Below are positions 11,622 to 22,143 of a stretch of DNA of 64,000 nt, piece by piece. Position numbers and translations under genes: made by a program. The notes under the pieces are model-generated. The model did not search any database and was not told the origin of the DNA. It worked only from the letters and a program-made list of their open reading frames with translations. Every line of letters begins with the position of its first letter. The first letter of the stretch is position 1. The DNA comes from Ahaetulla prasina (taxonomy: Eukaryota; Chordata; Lepidosauria; Squamata; Colubridae): positions 9,046,314 through 9,110,313 of the forward strand of contig NC_080548.1 of assembly GCF_028640845.1 (NCBI RefSeq). Reading direction: 5' to 3'.

Positions 11622-12612
11622 ATTATAAGCAACTGCATTCTCTTTGCTGATGATGTAAAACTATTTAATACCACTGACAATTGCTGCTACCCTTCAAAAA
11701 GACCTTGACTTTGTGTCAGAATGGTCAAACAATTGGCAACTCTAAATCTCAACCAACACATGCTCTGTTTTACACATTGGCAAAAAGAATCAGAACACAA
11801 AATACAAGCTGAGTGGACACAACCTTGTAAATGACTCTCACTCTGTCAAGGACCTTGGAGTACTCATATCTAATGATCTAAGTGCCAAAGCCCACTGTAA
11901 CAACATCGCAAAAAGGCATTAAGAGTTGTTAATCTAATTTTATGAAGCTTCTTTACCGGTAATATTGTATTGCAAACTAGGGCATATGAAACCTTTGCAG
12001 ACCAATTCTTGACTAAAGCTCATCTGTCTGGAACCTGCACTGCATATTGGACATTAATACAATTAAGTGAGTCCAGAGATATTTCACGAGAAGAGTCCTC
12101 CATGCCTCTGCTCGCAATAGAATACCTTATACCACCAGGCTTGAAATTTTGGGCTTGGACAACTTAGAACTACACCGACAACAACTACAACTAGACCTTG
12201 GTCTGACCTAAGCATATTACACAAAATTATTTGCTACAATGTCCTACCTGTCAATGACTACTTCAGCTTCAATTGCAACAATACAAGAGCACACAACAGA
12301 TACAAACTTAAGGTAAACCGCTCCAAACTCGATTGCAGAAAATATGACTTCAGCAACAGAGTGATCAATGCCTGGAATGCATTACCTGACTCTGTGATTT
12401 CATCCCAAAACCCCAAAAATTTTAACTTAAGACTGTCTACTGTTGACCTCACCCCATTCCTAAGAGGTCTGTAAGGGGCGCGCTTAAGAGCACCAATGTC
12501 CCTGTCCTAATGTTTCCTCTATTTGTATTCATTTTATGTATTCAATTCATGCTTATACTTATATATATTATCTAATACATGCTTGACAAATAAATAAATA
12601 AATTAAAAAAAA

Positions 12613-13462
12613 TAAAATATATTTGAAATAAAATGAAATAAATATAGAAGGAAATTACTTCCCCCTTCATCAAGACAAGAACAAACATTTTCAACTATTT
12701 AACATCTCTAATATTTCAACACAAAAATCGCATCATCCCATATCTCATCTTTTTATTATTTTGGCCAATAATAAAGCTTTATCTTTCAGTATTAATTAGT
12801 CAAAATCCATTAAAGGCTATCAGAATATATCTAAATCTAGTTCAAATCTATATAATATTTATATCTATATCTATATCATATCTATATATCTAATCCTAAC
12901 TTTAAAAAGTTAAATCAATTTCATATTTCTTTTCTTTACTTAACACAATACCTTGCCATTTTATCTACAGAAAGAAAGTCCTTCCCATGTCTTATCTTGT
13001 ATCTATAAATAAATCCCCAAAATCTCTATTCAAACTTAATCAAGATAAATTCCATTAGAAGCTACTAGAAGCAAAAACATATTTGCTATATTAATCTTTA
13101 ATCTTTTCAAATGATGTCCCACAAATTAATTTCTTATCATCTTCTCTTCATCTCTTCTTAATTGTAATACCATAGCTTATCCCTTTCTCTAAAATTACAG
13201 CAAAATCTCTTTTCTTTCCATATTTTATCTATAAACAAATCTTTAAAGCCTCATCATTTAGTCCTAGTCCAGAAAAACTCATTATAATTTGTTAGGGAAA
13301 AAGACAATTGTATACAATTTAATTTTCATCCAATAAGTCAACTTTGTAAATCTTCATTTTACTTTTAAAGGCCCTTGATATTTATTCCTTTTAGGTAATG
13401 TACCAAAAGCTGATTTATTTTCTTACACTCTTTTCCTCTTCTCAGAAATTTCCTTATAAGTG
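12613..13462. other. AT-rich pyrimidine-biased stretch, unassigned
   Basis: Strongly T/C-biased on the plus strand with short (ATATCT) runs near 12850-12890. Similar in texture to 16253-16838. It could be an antisense L1 5' region or ORF1, since L1 sense strands are A-rich, but I found no diagnostic motif. Confidence 0.3.
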
Positions 13463-13631
13463 CAGATAGTCATCGACTTACAATCACAATTGAGCCCCAA
13501 ATGTATGTTGTTAAGCAATTGTTAAGTGAGTTTTGCTACGATCTTTCTTGCCATAATTGTTAAGTGAATTACCAAAGTTGTTAAATTAGTAACAAAGTTA
13601 TTAAGTGACTCTGGCTTGTCCATTTACTTTG

Positions 13632-14008
13632 TGTCAGGGTTCCAAGGAACACCCCCAATGAAATAAAGCTCTGAGGCTTGAAGTTCCTCAAAGTTCCAAT
13701 TTATTAGAGATGTCATGTTGGCACATCTGGGAAAACTCGAATCTGAAAGCTTCCAGGTTTTCCACATCCAGCTGACAGTTCACAGCCCTGCCCCACACCC
13801 ACAAATTCATCACATTGTCCAATCAACTCTTCACACTCAACTGGATACAATCTTCAAGCAGTCTACATCAGATGCAGGATGTCCTTGAATACGGAATGTT
13901 GTTATGACTAACTTTCTACCGCTCCAACAACAATCCCCCTCCCAACCTCCCCAGCTAAAATATGTGGCATTTAAGAAGCAAAAAATAAAATTGTCTTCCA
14001 AAACTGAC
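13632..14008 (-). mobile_element. Solo LTR, 377 bp, TGTCAG...CTGACA family
   Basis: Ends TGTCAGGG and AACTGACA, flanked by an exact duplication CTTTG at 13627-13631 and 14009-14013. The MITE sequence reads straight through if the LTR and one CTTTG are removed. On the minus strand CTAATAAATTGG supplies the poly(A) signal about 75 bp before the end. Two relatives, also minus, are at 40731-41118 and 56938-57417. Confidence 0.8.
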
Positions 14009-14117
14009 ACTTTGCTTGTCAGAAGGTCACAAAAGGGGATCACTTTACCATGGGATTACTGCAACCATTGTAAATATGAACCAGTTGCCAAGGATCTGAA
14101 TTTGGATCACATTACCA

Positions 14118-14842
14118 TCAAATCAAATCAAACCTTTATTGTCAATGCACAACATGTGTACAATGAGATTGAATGAGCCTCCCTTGGCGTAGCCCTCTGA
14201 TGCAGAATACATCTCAATAACTCAAAATAAACTCAGATAAAAGAAAAGAAAATCCCTAACCCCAAATAAGTAATAACTAATCCTGAAATAAGTGCTTGGC
14301 CTTATTTTCAGGAAAGTCTTATTATTTTGAGGTGTGTGGATCAAGATGGGGCTCCTCTTGCTGTCTTACCTGATTTCCAGCTCTGTCTCCCTAACCCTAA
14401 TCAGAGGAAATGGCAGAAACTGGCTGCGCATGCACTTAAATATTTTCAGGGAGGGCTTATATTTGGAGGGAGGCTTATTTTAAATGCATGCACTCAAAAG
14501 ACTGATTGGGCTTATTATCAGGGGATGTCTTATTTTCAATTTCGTCCAGTGAGGTCAGGGGGCAGCCCATGATTTTTTGTGCTCATCACCCTCTGTAATG
14601 CCTTTCTGTCCGTGGCTGTCAGGCCAGCATAACACACTGTAATATACCACACTGTAAGCATGCTTTCTATCACAGACCGGTAAAAGGAAGTCATCGGTCG
14701 TTGTTCCACCTGATTTTTCCACAAGACCCTAAGGAAATGGAGTCTCTGTTGAGCTTTCCTGACCACCTGGAGCATGTTATTTTTCCAGATGAGATCTTGG
14801 CTAAGGTGGACTCCCAGGAATTTGAAATTTGAAACTATGGGA
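14118..14842 (-). mobile_element. Rex1/L3-like LINE 3' fragment, antisense
   Basis: Minus-strand codons give FKFLGVHLSQDLIWKNN, KAQQRLHFLRVLWKN and FYRSVIESMLT, the order seen in Rex1/L3 RT C-termini. The 3' end on plus is the CCTTTATTGTCAATGC block at 14130-14160. It is interrupted by a MITE remnant at 14283-14546. A distinct, older lineage than the Snake1 copies. Confidence 0.65.
14283..14546. mobile_element. Degenerate MITE, 'AATAAGAC' family
   Basis: Contains AGTGCTTGGCCTTATTTTCAGG and, at the other side, GGGGATGTCTTATTTTC, the same inner blocks as the 135-bp element at 10271-10405, spaced further apart. Ends unclear. Confidence 0.45.
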
Positions 14843-15357
14843 ATCAGTGGTGAAATCTGAACTGCTTTACTACCCGTTCGCTGGCCGTGCATGTGCACCG
14901 TGTGCCAAATGCACGATGTGTGCATGCATGCGCAATGTGCAACAAATGCGAGCTGCACGCACATGCAGTGTACACCAAAAGGAGGCTTGCGAAGGTAAGT
15001 AGAACAGCACTGGAGGTGATCAGCTGTGGTGCACAATCTTGGGGACCTTTTAAAAAACTTTTTAAAAGCATTTTTTACTACCAGCTCCAGCAAATAGGTA
15101 GTAAAAAATGCTTTAAAAGAGTAAAAAAAAAAAAAGGTTCCGACAATCGCATAGCACAGCTGTAGTCGTCGGAGCCTTTTTTTTTTTACTTTTTTAAAGC
15201 ATTTTTTACTATCTATTTGCCTGAACCAGTAGTAAAAAAATGCCTAAAAATTTTTTTAAAAAAAGTTCCAATGATCAGCTGAGCAAAACATGATCATTGG
15301 AACTTTTTTAAAAATTTTTAAAGCATTTTAGCATTTTTAAAAAATGCTTAAAAATTG
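14843..15357. mobile_element. hAT-like element rich in hairpins
   Basis: Left end ATCAGTGGTGAAATC matches the CAG(T/G)GGTGAAA terminus of the hAT family at 8272 and 41409. The interior holds a CpG-rich, purine/pyrimidine-alternating stretch (14880-14960) and then three successive hairpins (see findings). The right end is uncertain; MITE sequence resumes at about 15358. Confidence 0.45.
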
Positions 15358-15696
15358 TCATAAATCACTTTTTTCAGTGCCGTTGAAATTTTGAACATTC
15401 ACTAAATGAATTGTTGTAAATTGAGGACTATCTGTATAACACATCTCTTTTGTAAATCCAAAGTAGAAGAATTCTCTGAGTCACGTGTCTGAGTTCAAAT
15501 CCACAGATCCAAGTCACTTTTCTGGTTTATTATTTGTGAGACCCTTTTAACTATTAAACTTCAGTTGGTTTCATTTGCAAATCCTGTATAACATACAGTA
15601 TTTGTTAATATCATTCTTGCATGCTGTCAATTTTAGATCCATATGCAAAACAGCCTGATTGTCAGTTATATCCTCCTTTATTCGAGGATCTCCAGC

Positions 15697-15748
15697 TTGG
15701 GGGGCGGGGGTTGGACTAGATGACCTACAAGGTCCCCTCCAACACTAT
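15697..15748 (+). mobile_element. CR1 3' tail, split by an L2 insertion
   Basis: GGTTGGACTAGATGACC ... CCAACACTATTA is the classic end of the CR1 3' UTR. The terminal 8-bp-type repeats (AATCTGTTAAATCTGTTATC) reappear at 16230-16252 on the other side of the L2 copy, showing where the L2 landed. Confidence 0.7.
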
Positions 15749-16229
15749 TATTTTATTTATTTATTTATTTTATTTATTTATTTTATTTTATTAGATTTTT
15801 ATACCGCCCTTCTCCCAAAGGACTCAGGGCAGTGTACAGCTAAATATTAAAAAGCCCGCAATATACACATTAAAAACAAAACTAAAACAAGCATATTACA
15901 AATGGCCGAAAATTTAAAACAATTTAAAATTATAAAATTATAAATAGCCCCAATTAAAATTAATAAGACATTTAAGACTTTCAAGCCAGTCCCGCTTGAA
16001 TAAATAGGTGCGTTTTCAGCTCACGACAAAAGGTCCGAAGGTCAGGCACTTGACGTAAACCAGGGGGAAGTTCATTCCAAAGCGTGGGAGCTCCAACAGA
16101 GAAGGCCCTGCCCCTGGGGGCCGCCAGCCGACATTGTTTGGCGGACGGCACCCTGAAAAGGCCCTCTCTGTGTGAGCGTACGGGTCGGTGGGAGACATCA
16201 GGTAACAGCAGGCGGTCCCGTAAGTAATT
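15749..16229 (-). mobile_element. L2-type LINE 3' end, antisense
   Basis: From the left: an ATTTA tail, the hairpin CCGCCC...AGGGCAG near 15804-15830, the 3' UTR, and minus-strand codons for FPLVYVKCLTFG and the RAFSxGA region. It corresponds to the last ~70 codons and 3' UTR of the 520-aa frame at 19596-21158. Inactive. Confidence 0.8.
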
Positions 16230-16252
16230 AATCTGTTAAATCTGTTATCTCT

Positions 16253-16838
16253 TCTTTTAAGCCGATTTTTATGTATCGGATAATCTAAAGAGTAGATTCT
16301 GGGTACATCGTTGTCAAAGATCCTTGAATTATTCCAGAATTAAAATACTTATCTCCATTGTGGGTCTTTTCCTTTAATTATAATCTTTAATTCTTTCTGG
16401 TTGCCTCTAGTAACCAGCCTTCAAGTTCTCCTCATCATTTTTTTCTTTATCCAGAACATTTTCCCAGGAAGAGATTTCTTACATTTAAACTCAAAATCTT
16501 CATAAATTTTAATAAGATTTTAATAACAAACTACAGGAAGTATTCCTATAATTATTTTCAAAATCTTGTTTCCTGTTAATATGACTTCTAGGTCCTTTTA
16601 CAAAACTTCCAAAATCAACATTCTAATCACCCTTGTGCTACTTATTTCCAAATAAAACAGTTTTTCTTTAAGTTTTAAATTTACATAAATCTTCTTTCGC
16701 TGCTGGTTGGAGGAAAATCACCCAGTGCAATAAAAGTCCTTCTGAAGGTTCTTAATATCCAAGAAGCAATTTACAAGCTATTTCCGATAAAAGTGATTAA
16801 AAGGGGAAGTGAGTGAAATCTGTGGAATTTTTGGAAGG
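16253..16838. other. AT-rich unassigned stretch
   Basis: T-biased on plus, no motif found. Similar in composition to 12613-13462. Confidence 0.3.
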
Positions 16839-16846
16839 CTTCAAAC

Positions 16847-17308
16847 CAGGGTTGTCAAAGACAAGGCCCATGGGCTGAATCTGGCGATGTGGTCAGGGCT
16901 GTCTTGGAAAATATAAGGGGCTGGCCCGTGTCGCTTTGGCCCAGTCTACCCAGTGCAAAAAGGGAACGTTGGGCCAGCATGGTTTTGGCCCAGTCTATCC
17001 AATGTAAAGAGGAAACATTGAGCTTCAGCCCAGTCTACCCAGTGCGAAGAGGAAACATCAGGCCAGCCAACTTGGTCTACCCAAATGCAAAGAAGAAACA
17101 TGCCAGCAGTTTGGGGAGTGGTGTCAAGCTGGCCACGTCCACCAGTTGACCACGTCCGCCCAGTCAACCACGCCCAGTGAGTGGAATCCAGCTGGCCACG
17201 TCCACCCAGTTGGCTACACCCACCCAGTCGGCCATGCCCCCCTGGGCCCCCTGAGGTCAACCACAGCCCTGATGCGTCCCTCAATGAAATTGAGTTTGAC
17301 CCCCCCTA
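16847..17308. mobile_element. Non-autonomous hAT-like element with internal minisatellite
   Basis: Begins CAGGGTTGTCAAA and ends TTTGACCCCCCTA. Flanks CTTCAAAC (16839-16846) and CTCCAAAC (17309-17316) match at 7 of 8 positions. About four imperfect ~45-bp units (GGCCCAGTCTACCCAGTGC ... GGAAACATTGGGCC) fill 16930-17110. GC-rich compared with its surroundings. The right third (GGCCATGCCCCCCTGG, CAATGAAATTGAGTTTGAC) is shared with 53280-53355 and 63205. Confidence 0.75.
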
Positions 17309-17316
17309 CTCCAAAC

Positions 17317-18754
17317 TGTGGTTTGGGCAAAGCTGGTTTGCCTGGTTCCAAGTGCTCTAAAATCCCATAGAAACTACTGTTTTATGATCGTATTGCAGGG
17401 ACCATCTGTAGGGATCAGGCTGGATTATCTCAAATTCTCTTCTTCATCCAGAGAGTTCAGAGAGCTGATTCCTTCACCAGCTCCACTTTTGGCTGTGATT
17501 ATCCATTCCTAAAAGCGAAACCATTTTTGGTCCACCATTGCTTCCCCAGAGTTCAGAATAGTGCAGTTTTAGATGACAAAAGGCAACCCAGCTCAGAAGC
17601 GTGAGCTATGAGAAGGAAGTGCTTCAAAGAAACTCTAACCCCTCTGTCAATTTGGCTGCAAATTCATTTTTTTAAGATTATGTTTTGATCCCATAATAAA
17701 AATTTCTAAAATTCATGTGGTTCTTGTCCCTTTGGTTGGTTAGCTATGCTGGGCTTGACCTTGAGCCTTATTGACCCTTATTTATTTGATAGGGCTCCCC
17801 AACACTGTCATAAACTTCTGAGGGAATCCTAGTATGGATGGCCTGAGGAATGCAGTCATTTTACACATTTTTCACAAACGCCACTATGTCCCCTCCCAAG
17901 GTTCTCTCTTTCATCTCCCTTGTGCTCATTTCTGTGTTTTTTATTACTTTACCAGGGTTGGTTTGTCTTGAGTAGGCAGCTGATTTGAAATCCAGCTGCT
18001 TTAAATTTCTAGCAAAAGATTCTCTCTGTATGTGTGTATCTGTGTGTAATGACTTGTGAGCTGAGCTTGCAGTGAGGTCTCAATCACTGACGTGTCTCTT
18101 TTCAGTTCCCCTCACTTCTTATGAATGATGCACGTCAAACACAGCTGTGAAGTGCACTGGGGATTCTTCTATCTTCAATCTGCATCTTGATTTACTTTTA
18201 CCCGCTTATATCTTCCCACTGCATTAAAAACCATTGGAGATTCCTGATCTTACGGAGTTAGAGGAGGCCACCAGGGGATTCAGGCTTCAAAACAAACTGA
18301 GCCACAAAGTTCAATAGGATTTATCGGTTTGATGAAGCCACGCTGGACTGGAGAGTCTAAGGTTATATCCCTTGAGTGAGAAGAATATCTAAAAAGGCAT
18401 TTGAGAGGCACTTCACTGGCTACTGAGCATTTGAAGTTTTATGTATCTAGGAGTTCAATTATAAGCCAGATAAGGGTATCATATATACTCTCAACAGTTT
18501 TCCAATAAGTAGGGTTGCTACCTATGGGTAGTGTCTTTAACAAGGTATAAGTCCTTCCAGAAGTAGCTGAACATCACCTTCCAGAATCTTTCACTAGTGG
18601 ACATGTTAGGTGAGGGTACTAGAAGATATGACTCCTCAGCATCTGGAAATCCATGGCATTTATATAATTTTTAGTATAAAGAATGTTATCTATATATTCT
18701 GCACAGTGATAGGGACTTGGGATTAATTCCCATATATTTTTCAAAATACATTAC
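17317..18754. other. Intergenic, nothing recognised
   Basis: No repeat boundary or coding motif seen by eye. Confidence 0.4.
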
Positions 18755-18793
18755 ATTATGATGGGTCTGCTCTGGCTTGATCATGATATTTCC

Positions 18794-18801
18794 AAGATGG
18801 C
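18794..18801 (+). promoter_or_regulatory. YY1-like site at LINE 5' end
   Basis: AAGATGGC just downstream of the inferred 5' end of the Snake1 LINE. YY1 sites of this core occur at the start of several vertebrate LINEs, including human L1. The placement is suggestive, not proof. Confidence 0.35.
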
Positions 18802-19334
18802 ACCGACGAAGGCTGCCTCAGTGAAATGCTCTCTAATTGTTTCTTTATTTTTAATTGTTCTCTGTGACTCACTATGGATTTCCTACTCACGAGACCATCT
18901 GCTAAAAATTAAGCAACAATTCTTTAAGGAGCAGCTTTCTTTGATCTCATCCCCGCCTGTCTTTACAAACACGGAGGAGATTCTAACACAGGAGGAGGCA
19001 ATTCCCACGGAGCCATGAATTACTAAAAAAAACCAAATGACGGAAATGAAGGAAGAGAGGTAAACAAGCTGGGATCTTAATCAGGCTAAGAAATCGCGTT
19101 AAAACTCCTCTGCCTTCAATTTTCCTAACAAATATAAGCTCATTTGCAAATAAGTTGGATGAAATACTCCTCTTAAACAAATACTATTCTGATTTTCGCA
19201 ATTCAGCAGTCCTATGCTTCTCTGAAACCTGGTTAAATGAATCAATTGAAGATAGCAGCCTGAACATTCCAGGGTTTCAGATTGAACGATCAGACAGGAT
19301 TCCAGAAACATCTGGTAAAAAGAAAGAAGGAGGC

Positions 19335-19336
<2 letters not shown>

Positions 19337-19404
<68 letters not shown>
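19337..19404 (+). repeat. (TTA)n microsatellite, L2 3' tail
   Basis: About 22 TTA units at the 3' end of the reversed L2 LINE. It creates poly-Leu and poly-Tyr false frames. Confidence 0.95.
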
Positions 19405-19405
<1 letters not shown>

Positions 19406-19417
19406 TATATTTGTATA

Positions 19418-19446
19418 CCGCCCATCTCCCGAAGGACTCAGGGCGG
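19418..19446 (-). other. L2 3'-end recognition hairpin
   Basis: CCGCCC (19418-19423) pairs with GGGCGG (19441-19446) around a TCCTTCGGG-containing centre on the minus strand. The same hairpin ends the tRNA-derived SINE copies. Stringent LINE reverse transcriptases are known to recognise such 3' structures. Confidence 0.65.
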
Positions 19447-19595
19447 TTCACAGTCAAAAACAACAGAAAAACATATAATACATAAAAAAGCTAAAAGAAT
19501 AGACAGTTAAATTCAATTGATGCTCTAACTTTTAAATACAAATTTAAAACCTCATTTAAACCCCTTTTTTTAAAATCCCAAATTTAAAACTACGT

Positions 19596-21158
19596 TCAAG
19601 CTAGTCCTGCTCTTCGAAACAGCAGCGTCTTCAGCTCGCGGCGGAAGGACTTGAGATCGGGGAGTTGACGAAGCCCCAGAGGAAGCTCGTTCCAGAGGGT
19701 AGGGGCCCCCACAGAGAAGGCCCTCCCCCTAGAGGTCGCCAGCCGACATTGTTTAGCTGACGGTATCCGGAGGAGGCCCTCTCTGTGAGAGCGCACTGGT
19801 CGGTGAGAGGCTAATGGTGGCAGTAGGCGGTCCCGTAAATATCCCGGTCCTAGGCCATGGAGCGTTTTAAAGGTGATAACAAGTACCTTGAAGTGAACCC
19901 GGAAGACCACTGGGAGCCAGTGCAGATTACGCAGGAGGGGTGTCACATGGGAGCCAAAAGGTACTCCCTCTATCACCCGCGCAGCCGCATTCTGGACCAG
20001 TTGGAGTCTCCGGGTACCCTTCAAGGGGAGCCCCATGTAGAGAGCATTACAGTAGTCCAGGCGGGATGTAACCAGGGCATGAGCAACCGTGCATAAGGCA
20101 GCCCGATCCAGAAAGGAACGTAACTGGCGTATCAGGCGAACCTGATGAAAAGCTCCCCTGGTGACGGCTATCATATGATCTTCAAAAGACAGCCGTGCAT
20201 CCAGGAGGACGCCCAGATTACGAGCCCTTTCCGTGGGGGCCAATAGTTCGCCCCCAATGGTCAGTGATGGAATTAGTTGACTGTACCGGGCCGCCGGCAT
20301 CCACAGCCACTCGGTCTTGGTGGGATTAAGTCTGAGTCTGTTCCTCCCCATCCAAACCCGTACGGCCTCCAGGCACTGGGACATCATTTCAACAGCCTCG
20401 TTGGGGTGGTTAGGGGTGGAAATATAGAGCTGAGTATCATCAGCGTATAGATGACAACTCACCCCAAAACCACGGATGATCTCACCCAGCGGCTTCATAT
20501 AGATGTTGAACAGAAGAGGCGAGAGAACCGACCCCTGCGGCACCCCACATAAGAGGCGCCTTGGGGTCGATCTCTGTCCCCCCGTCAACACCGTCTGCGA
20601 CCGGTCGGAGAGGTAGGAGGAGAACCACCGATGAACAGTGCCCCTCACTCCAAGTCCCTCGAGTCGGCGCAGCAGGATACCATGATCGATGGTATCAAAA
20701 GCCGCTGAGAGATCTAATAGGACCAAGACAGAGGAACAACCTCTGTCCCGAGCCCTCAAGAGATCATCAACCAACGCGACCAAGGCTGTTTCCGTGCTGT
20801 GACCAGGCCGGAAACCGGACTGGAATGGATCAAGATAGACATTTTCATCCAGGTACTGGGGCAACTGTCGTGCAACCACACTCTCGACAACCTTTGCCAC
20901 AAAGCGAAGGTTGGAGACCGGACGATAATTTGCTAAACTAGCTGGGTCAAGGGCAGGCTTCTTGAGGAGGGGCCTCACCACCGCCTCTTTCAAAGCGGCA
21001 GGGAAAACACCCTCCATCAAAGAAGCGTTCACAATTTTCTGGAGCCAGCCTCGTGTCACCTCCCGGGTGGCCAAAACTAACCAGGAGGGACACGGGTCCA
21101 ATAAACATGTGGTCGCATTCAATCTCCCCATTAACCTGTCCATGTCCTCAGGAGCCAT
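19596..21158 (-). CDS. L2-clade LINE reverse transcriptase, 520 aa, lacks endonuclease
   Basis: Target-primed reverse transcription enzyme of an L2-type LINE. RT motifs in order: YRPVSNL (78-84), LLDLSAAFDTIDH (147-159), GVPQGSVLSPLLF (205-217) and the catalytic YADD (238-241), followed by LNPTKTE (277-283). The C-terminal third has the L2 signature SRLDYCNALY, LQLVQNAAARV, LHWLPV and AFSVGAPTLWNELP. The first ATG coincides with the truncation point, so it is probably an internal methionine. Without its apurinic-type endonuclease it is unlikely to move by itself. There is no stop or frameshift over 1.5 kb, unlike every other LINE here. Confidence 0.85.
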   Translation of the reverse strand: MAPEDMDRLMGRLNATTCLLDPCPSWLVLATREVTRGWLQKIVNASLMEGVFPAALKEAVVRPLLKKPALDPASLANYRPVSNLRFVAKVVESVVARQLPQYLDENVYLDPFQSGFRPGHSTETALVALVDDLLRARDRGCSSVLVLLDLSAAFDTIDHGILLRRLEGLGVRGTVHRWFSSYLSDRSQTVLTGGQRSTPRRLLCGVPQGSVLSPLLFNIYMKPLGEIIRGFGVSCHLYADDTQLYISTPNHPNEAVEMMSQCLEAVRVWMGRNRLRLNPTKTEWLWMPAARYSQLIPSLTIGGELLAPTERARNLGVLLDARLSFEDHMIAVTRGAFHQVRLIRQLRSFLDRAALCTVAHALVTSRLDYCNALYMGLPLKGTRRLQLVQNAAARVIEGVPFGSHVTPLLRNLHWLPVVFRVHFKVLVITFKTLHGLGPGYLRDRLLPPLASHRPVRSHREGLLRIPSAKQCRLATSRGRAFSVGAPTLWNELPLGLRQLPDLKSFRRELKTLLFRRAGLA

Positions 21159-21481
21159 ATGCCTATATATTAACAGAAACTGGTGTCAAGATTTTAAAAT
21201 AATTTACAAATTCTGTGACAATAATTTAGAGACTTTAATTATCAACTGCAAACCATACTATTCGCCTCGTGAATTTTCCTCATTTCTTCTAATTGCTGTT
21301 TATGTCCCACCACAATCCTGTGTAAACAAGGCATTACAACTCTAGGTGACCAAATCATGGAGGACACCCTGATTCACTGGCCATTGTTTTGGGAGATCTA
21401 AACAAGGCAAACTTAAGGAAAGAGCTACCAAAATACTTTTAGCATGTCAATTGTCCCACCAGAGGCAAGAATACTCTAGAC

Positions 21482-21637
21482 CAGGGATGTCCAAACTTGG
21501 CCCCTTGAAAAGTGGTGGACTTCAACTCCCAGAATTCTCCAACTAGCAACTTGCTTAAATTTATAGCTCATGCTGGCTGGGGAATTCTGGGAGTTGAAGT
21601 CCACCACTCTCCAAAGGGCCAAGTTTGGACACCCCTG
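21482..21637. mobile_element. Foldback hAT-like element, 156 bp
   Basis: CAGGGATGTCC ... GGACACCCCTG with arms of about 60 bp that pair along GTGGTGGACTTCAACTCCC. Exact 8-bp duplication CTCTAGAC at 21474-21481 and 21638-21645. It lies in the Snake1 endonuclease region, whose frame resumes behind it. Confidence 0.9.
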
Positions 21638-22143
21638 CTCTAGACCATTGCTACACAACACTAAAAGATGCTTATCAGTCTTTACCATGTGCAGCTGTAG
21701 GACACTCTGATCATTGCATTATTCACCTTGTACCTGTTTATAGGCAAAGACTTAAAACCACAAAACCAACAATTAAATCAGTGAAGACCTGGACGGAAGA
21801 ATCAAAATTAAAGCTACAGGAATGTTTTGACTGCACTGATTGGAATATTTTTGAAGATACCTCAGCAGACCTGGATGAACTCACAGATACTGTAACATCA
21901 TATGTCAGCTTCTGTGAAGACCTATGTGTACCTACAAGGAACTTGCGAATATACAGTAACAACAAACCTTGGTTCACACCTAAACTTAAGCAGTTACGAC
22001 ATTCCAAAGAGGAAGCCTACAGAAAAGGTGATAAAATGCTGTACAATCAGGCCAGAAATGCACTAACAAGGGAGATCTGAGCAGCAAAAAGAAGCTACTC
22101 TGAAAAGCTAAAGAATCAGTTTTCAGCAAATGAACCAGCAAAC

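Larger units (their letters stand above)
10465..12612 (+). mobile_element. CR1/L2-group LINE, split by a Snake1 insertion
   Basis: The left part (10465-10699) encodes the RT segment with RLLGPTLFILYINDL (VPQG-like block mutated to VPQA). The right part (11622-12612) resumes at the next RT block, with codons for ILFADDVKLFN, then the LGVLISNDLS-like stretch, and a 3' tail with AAATAA repeats. The same family is present at 56836-58465, where the two halves are joined differently, and its 3' end at 54990-55392. Multiple stops and frameshifts: dead copy. Confidence 0.75.
13463..15434. mobile_element. TA-target MITE ('CAGGTAGTCC' family) with three insertions
   Basis: Left end CAGATAGTCATCGACTTA at 13463; right end GAGGACTATCTG with TA at 15435-15436. 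Host blocks are 13463-13631, 14009-14117 and 15358-15434. Between them lie an LTR (13632-14008), a Rex1/L3-like LINE piece and a hairpin-rich hAT-like element. The host parts line up with intact copies at 3386 and 44510. Confidence 0.7.
19337..21158 (-). mobile_element. L2-clade LINE, 5'-truncated, with intact RT frame
   Basis: Inserted in reverse into the Snake1 endonuclease region. On the minus strand it holds the 520-codon RT frame, about 190 bp of 3' UTR, the terminal hairpin (19418-19446) and a (TAA)n tail (19337-19404). The host frame reads ...KKKEGG before it and CLYINRNWC after it. The endonuclease half of the L2 ORF is missing. The open frame suggests a fairly young insertion. Confidence 0.85.

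Noticed and set aside
19155..19485. Frames with long Leu or Tyr runs
   Set aside because: They read through the (TTA)n tail of the reversed L2 LINE.
20561..21345. Plus-strand frames of about 126 aa inside the L2
   Set aside because: Antisense shadows of the 520-aa RT frame.
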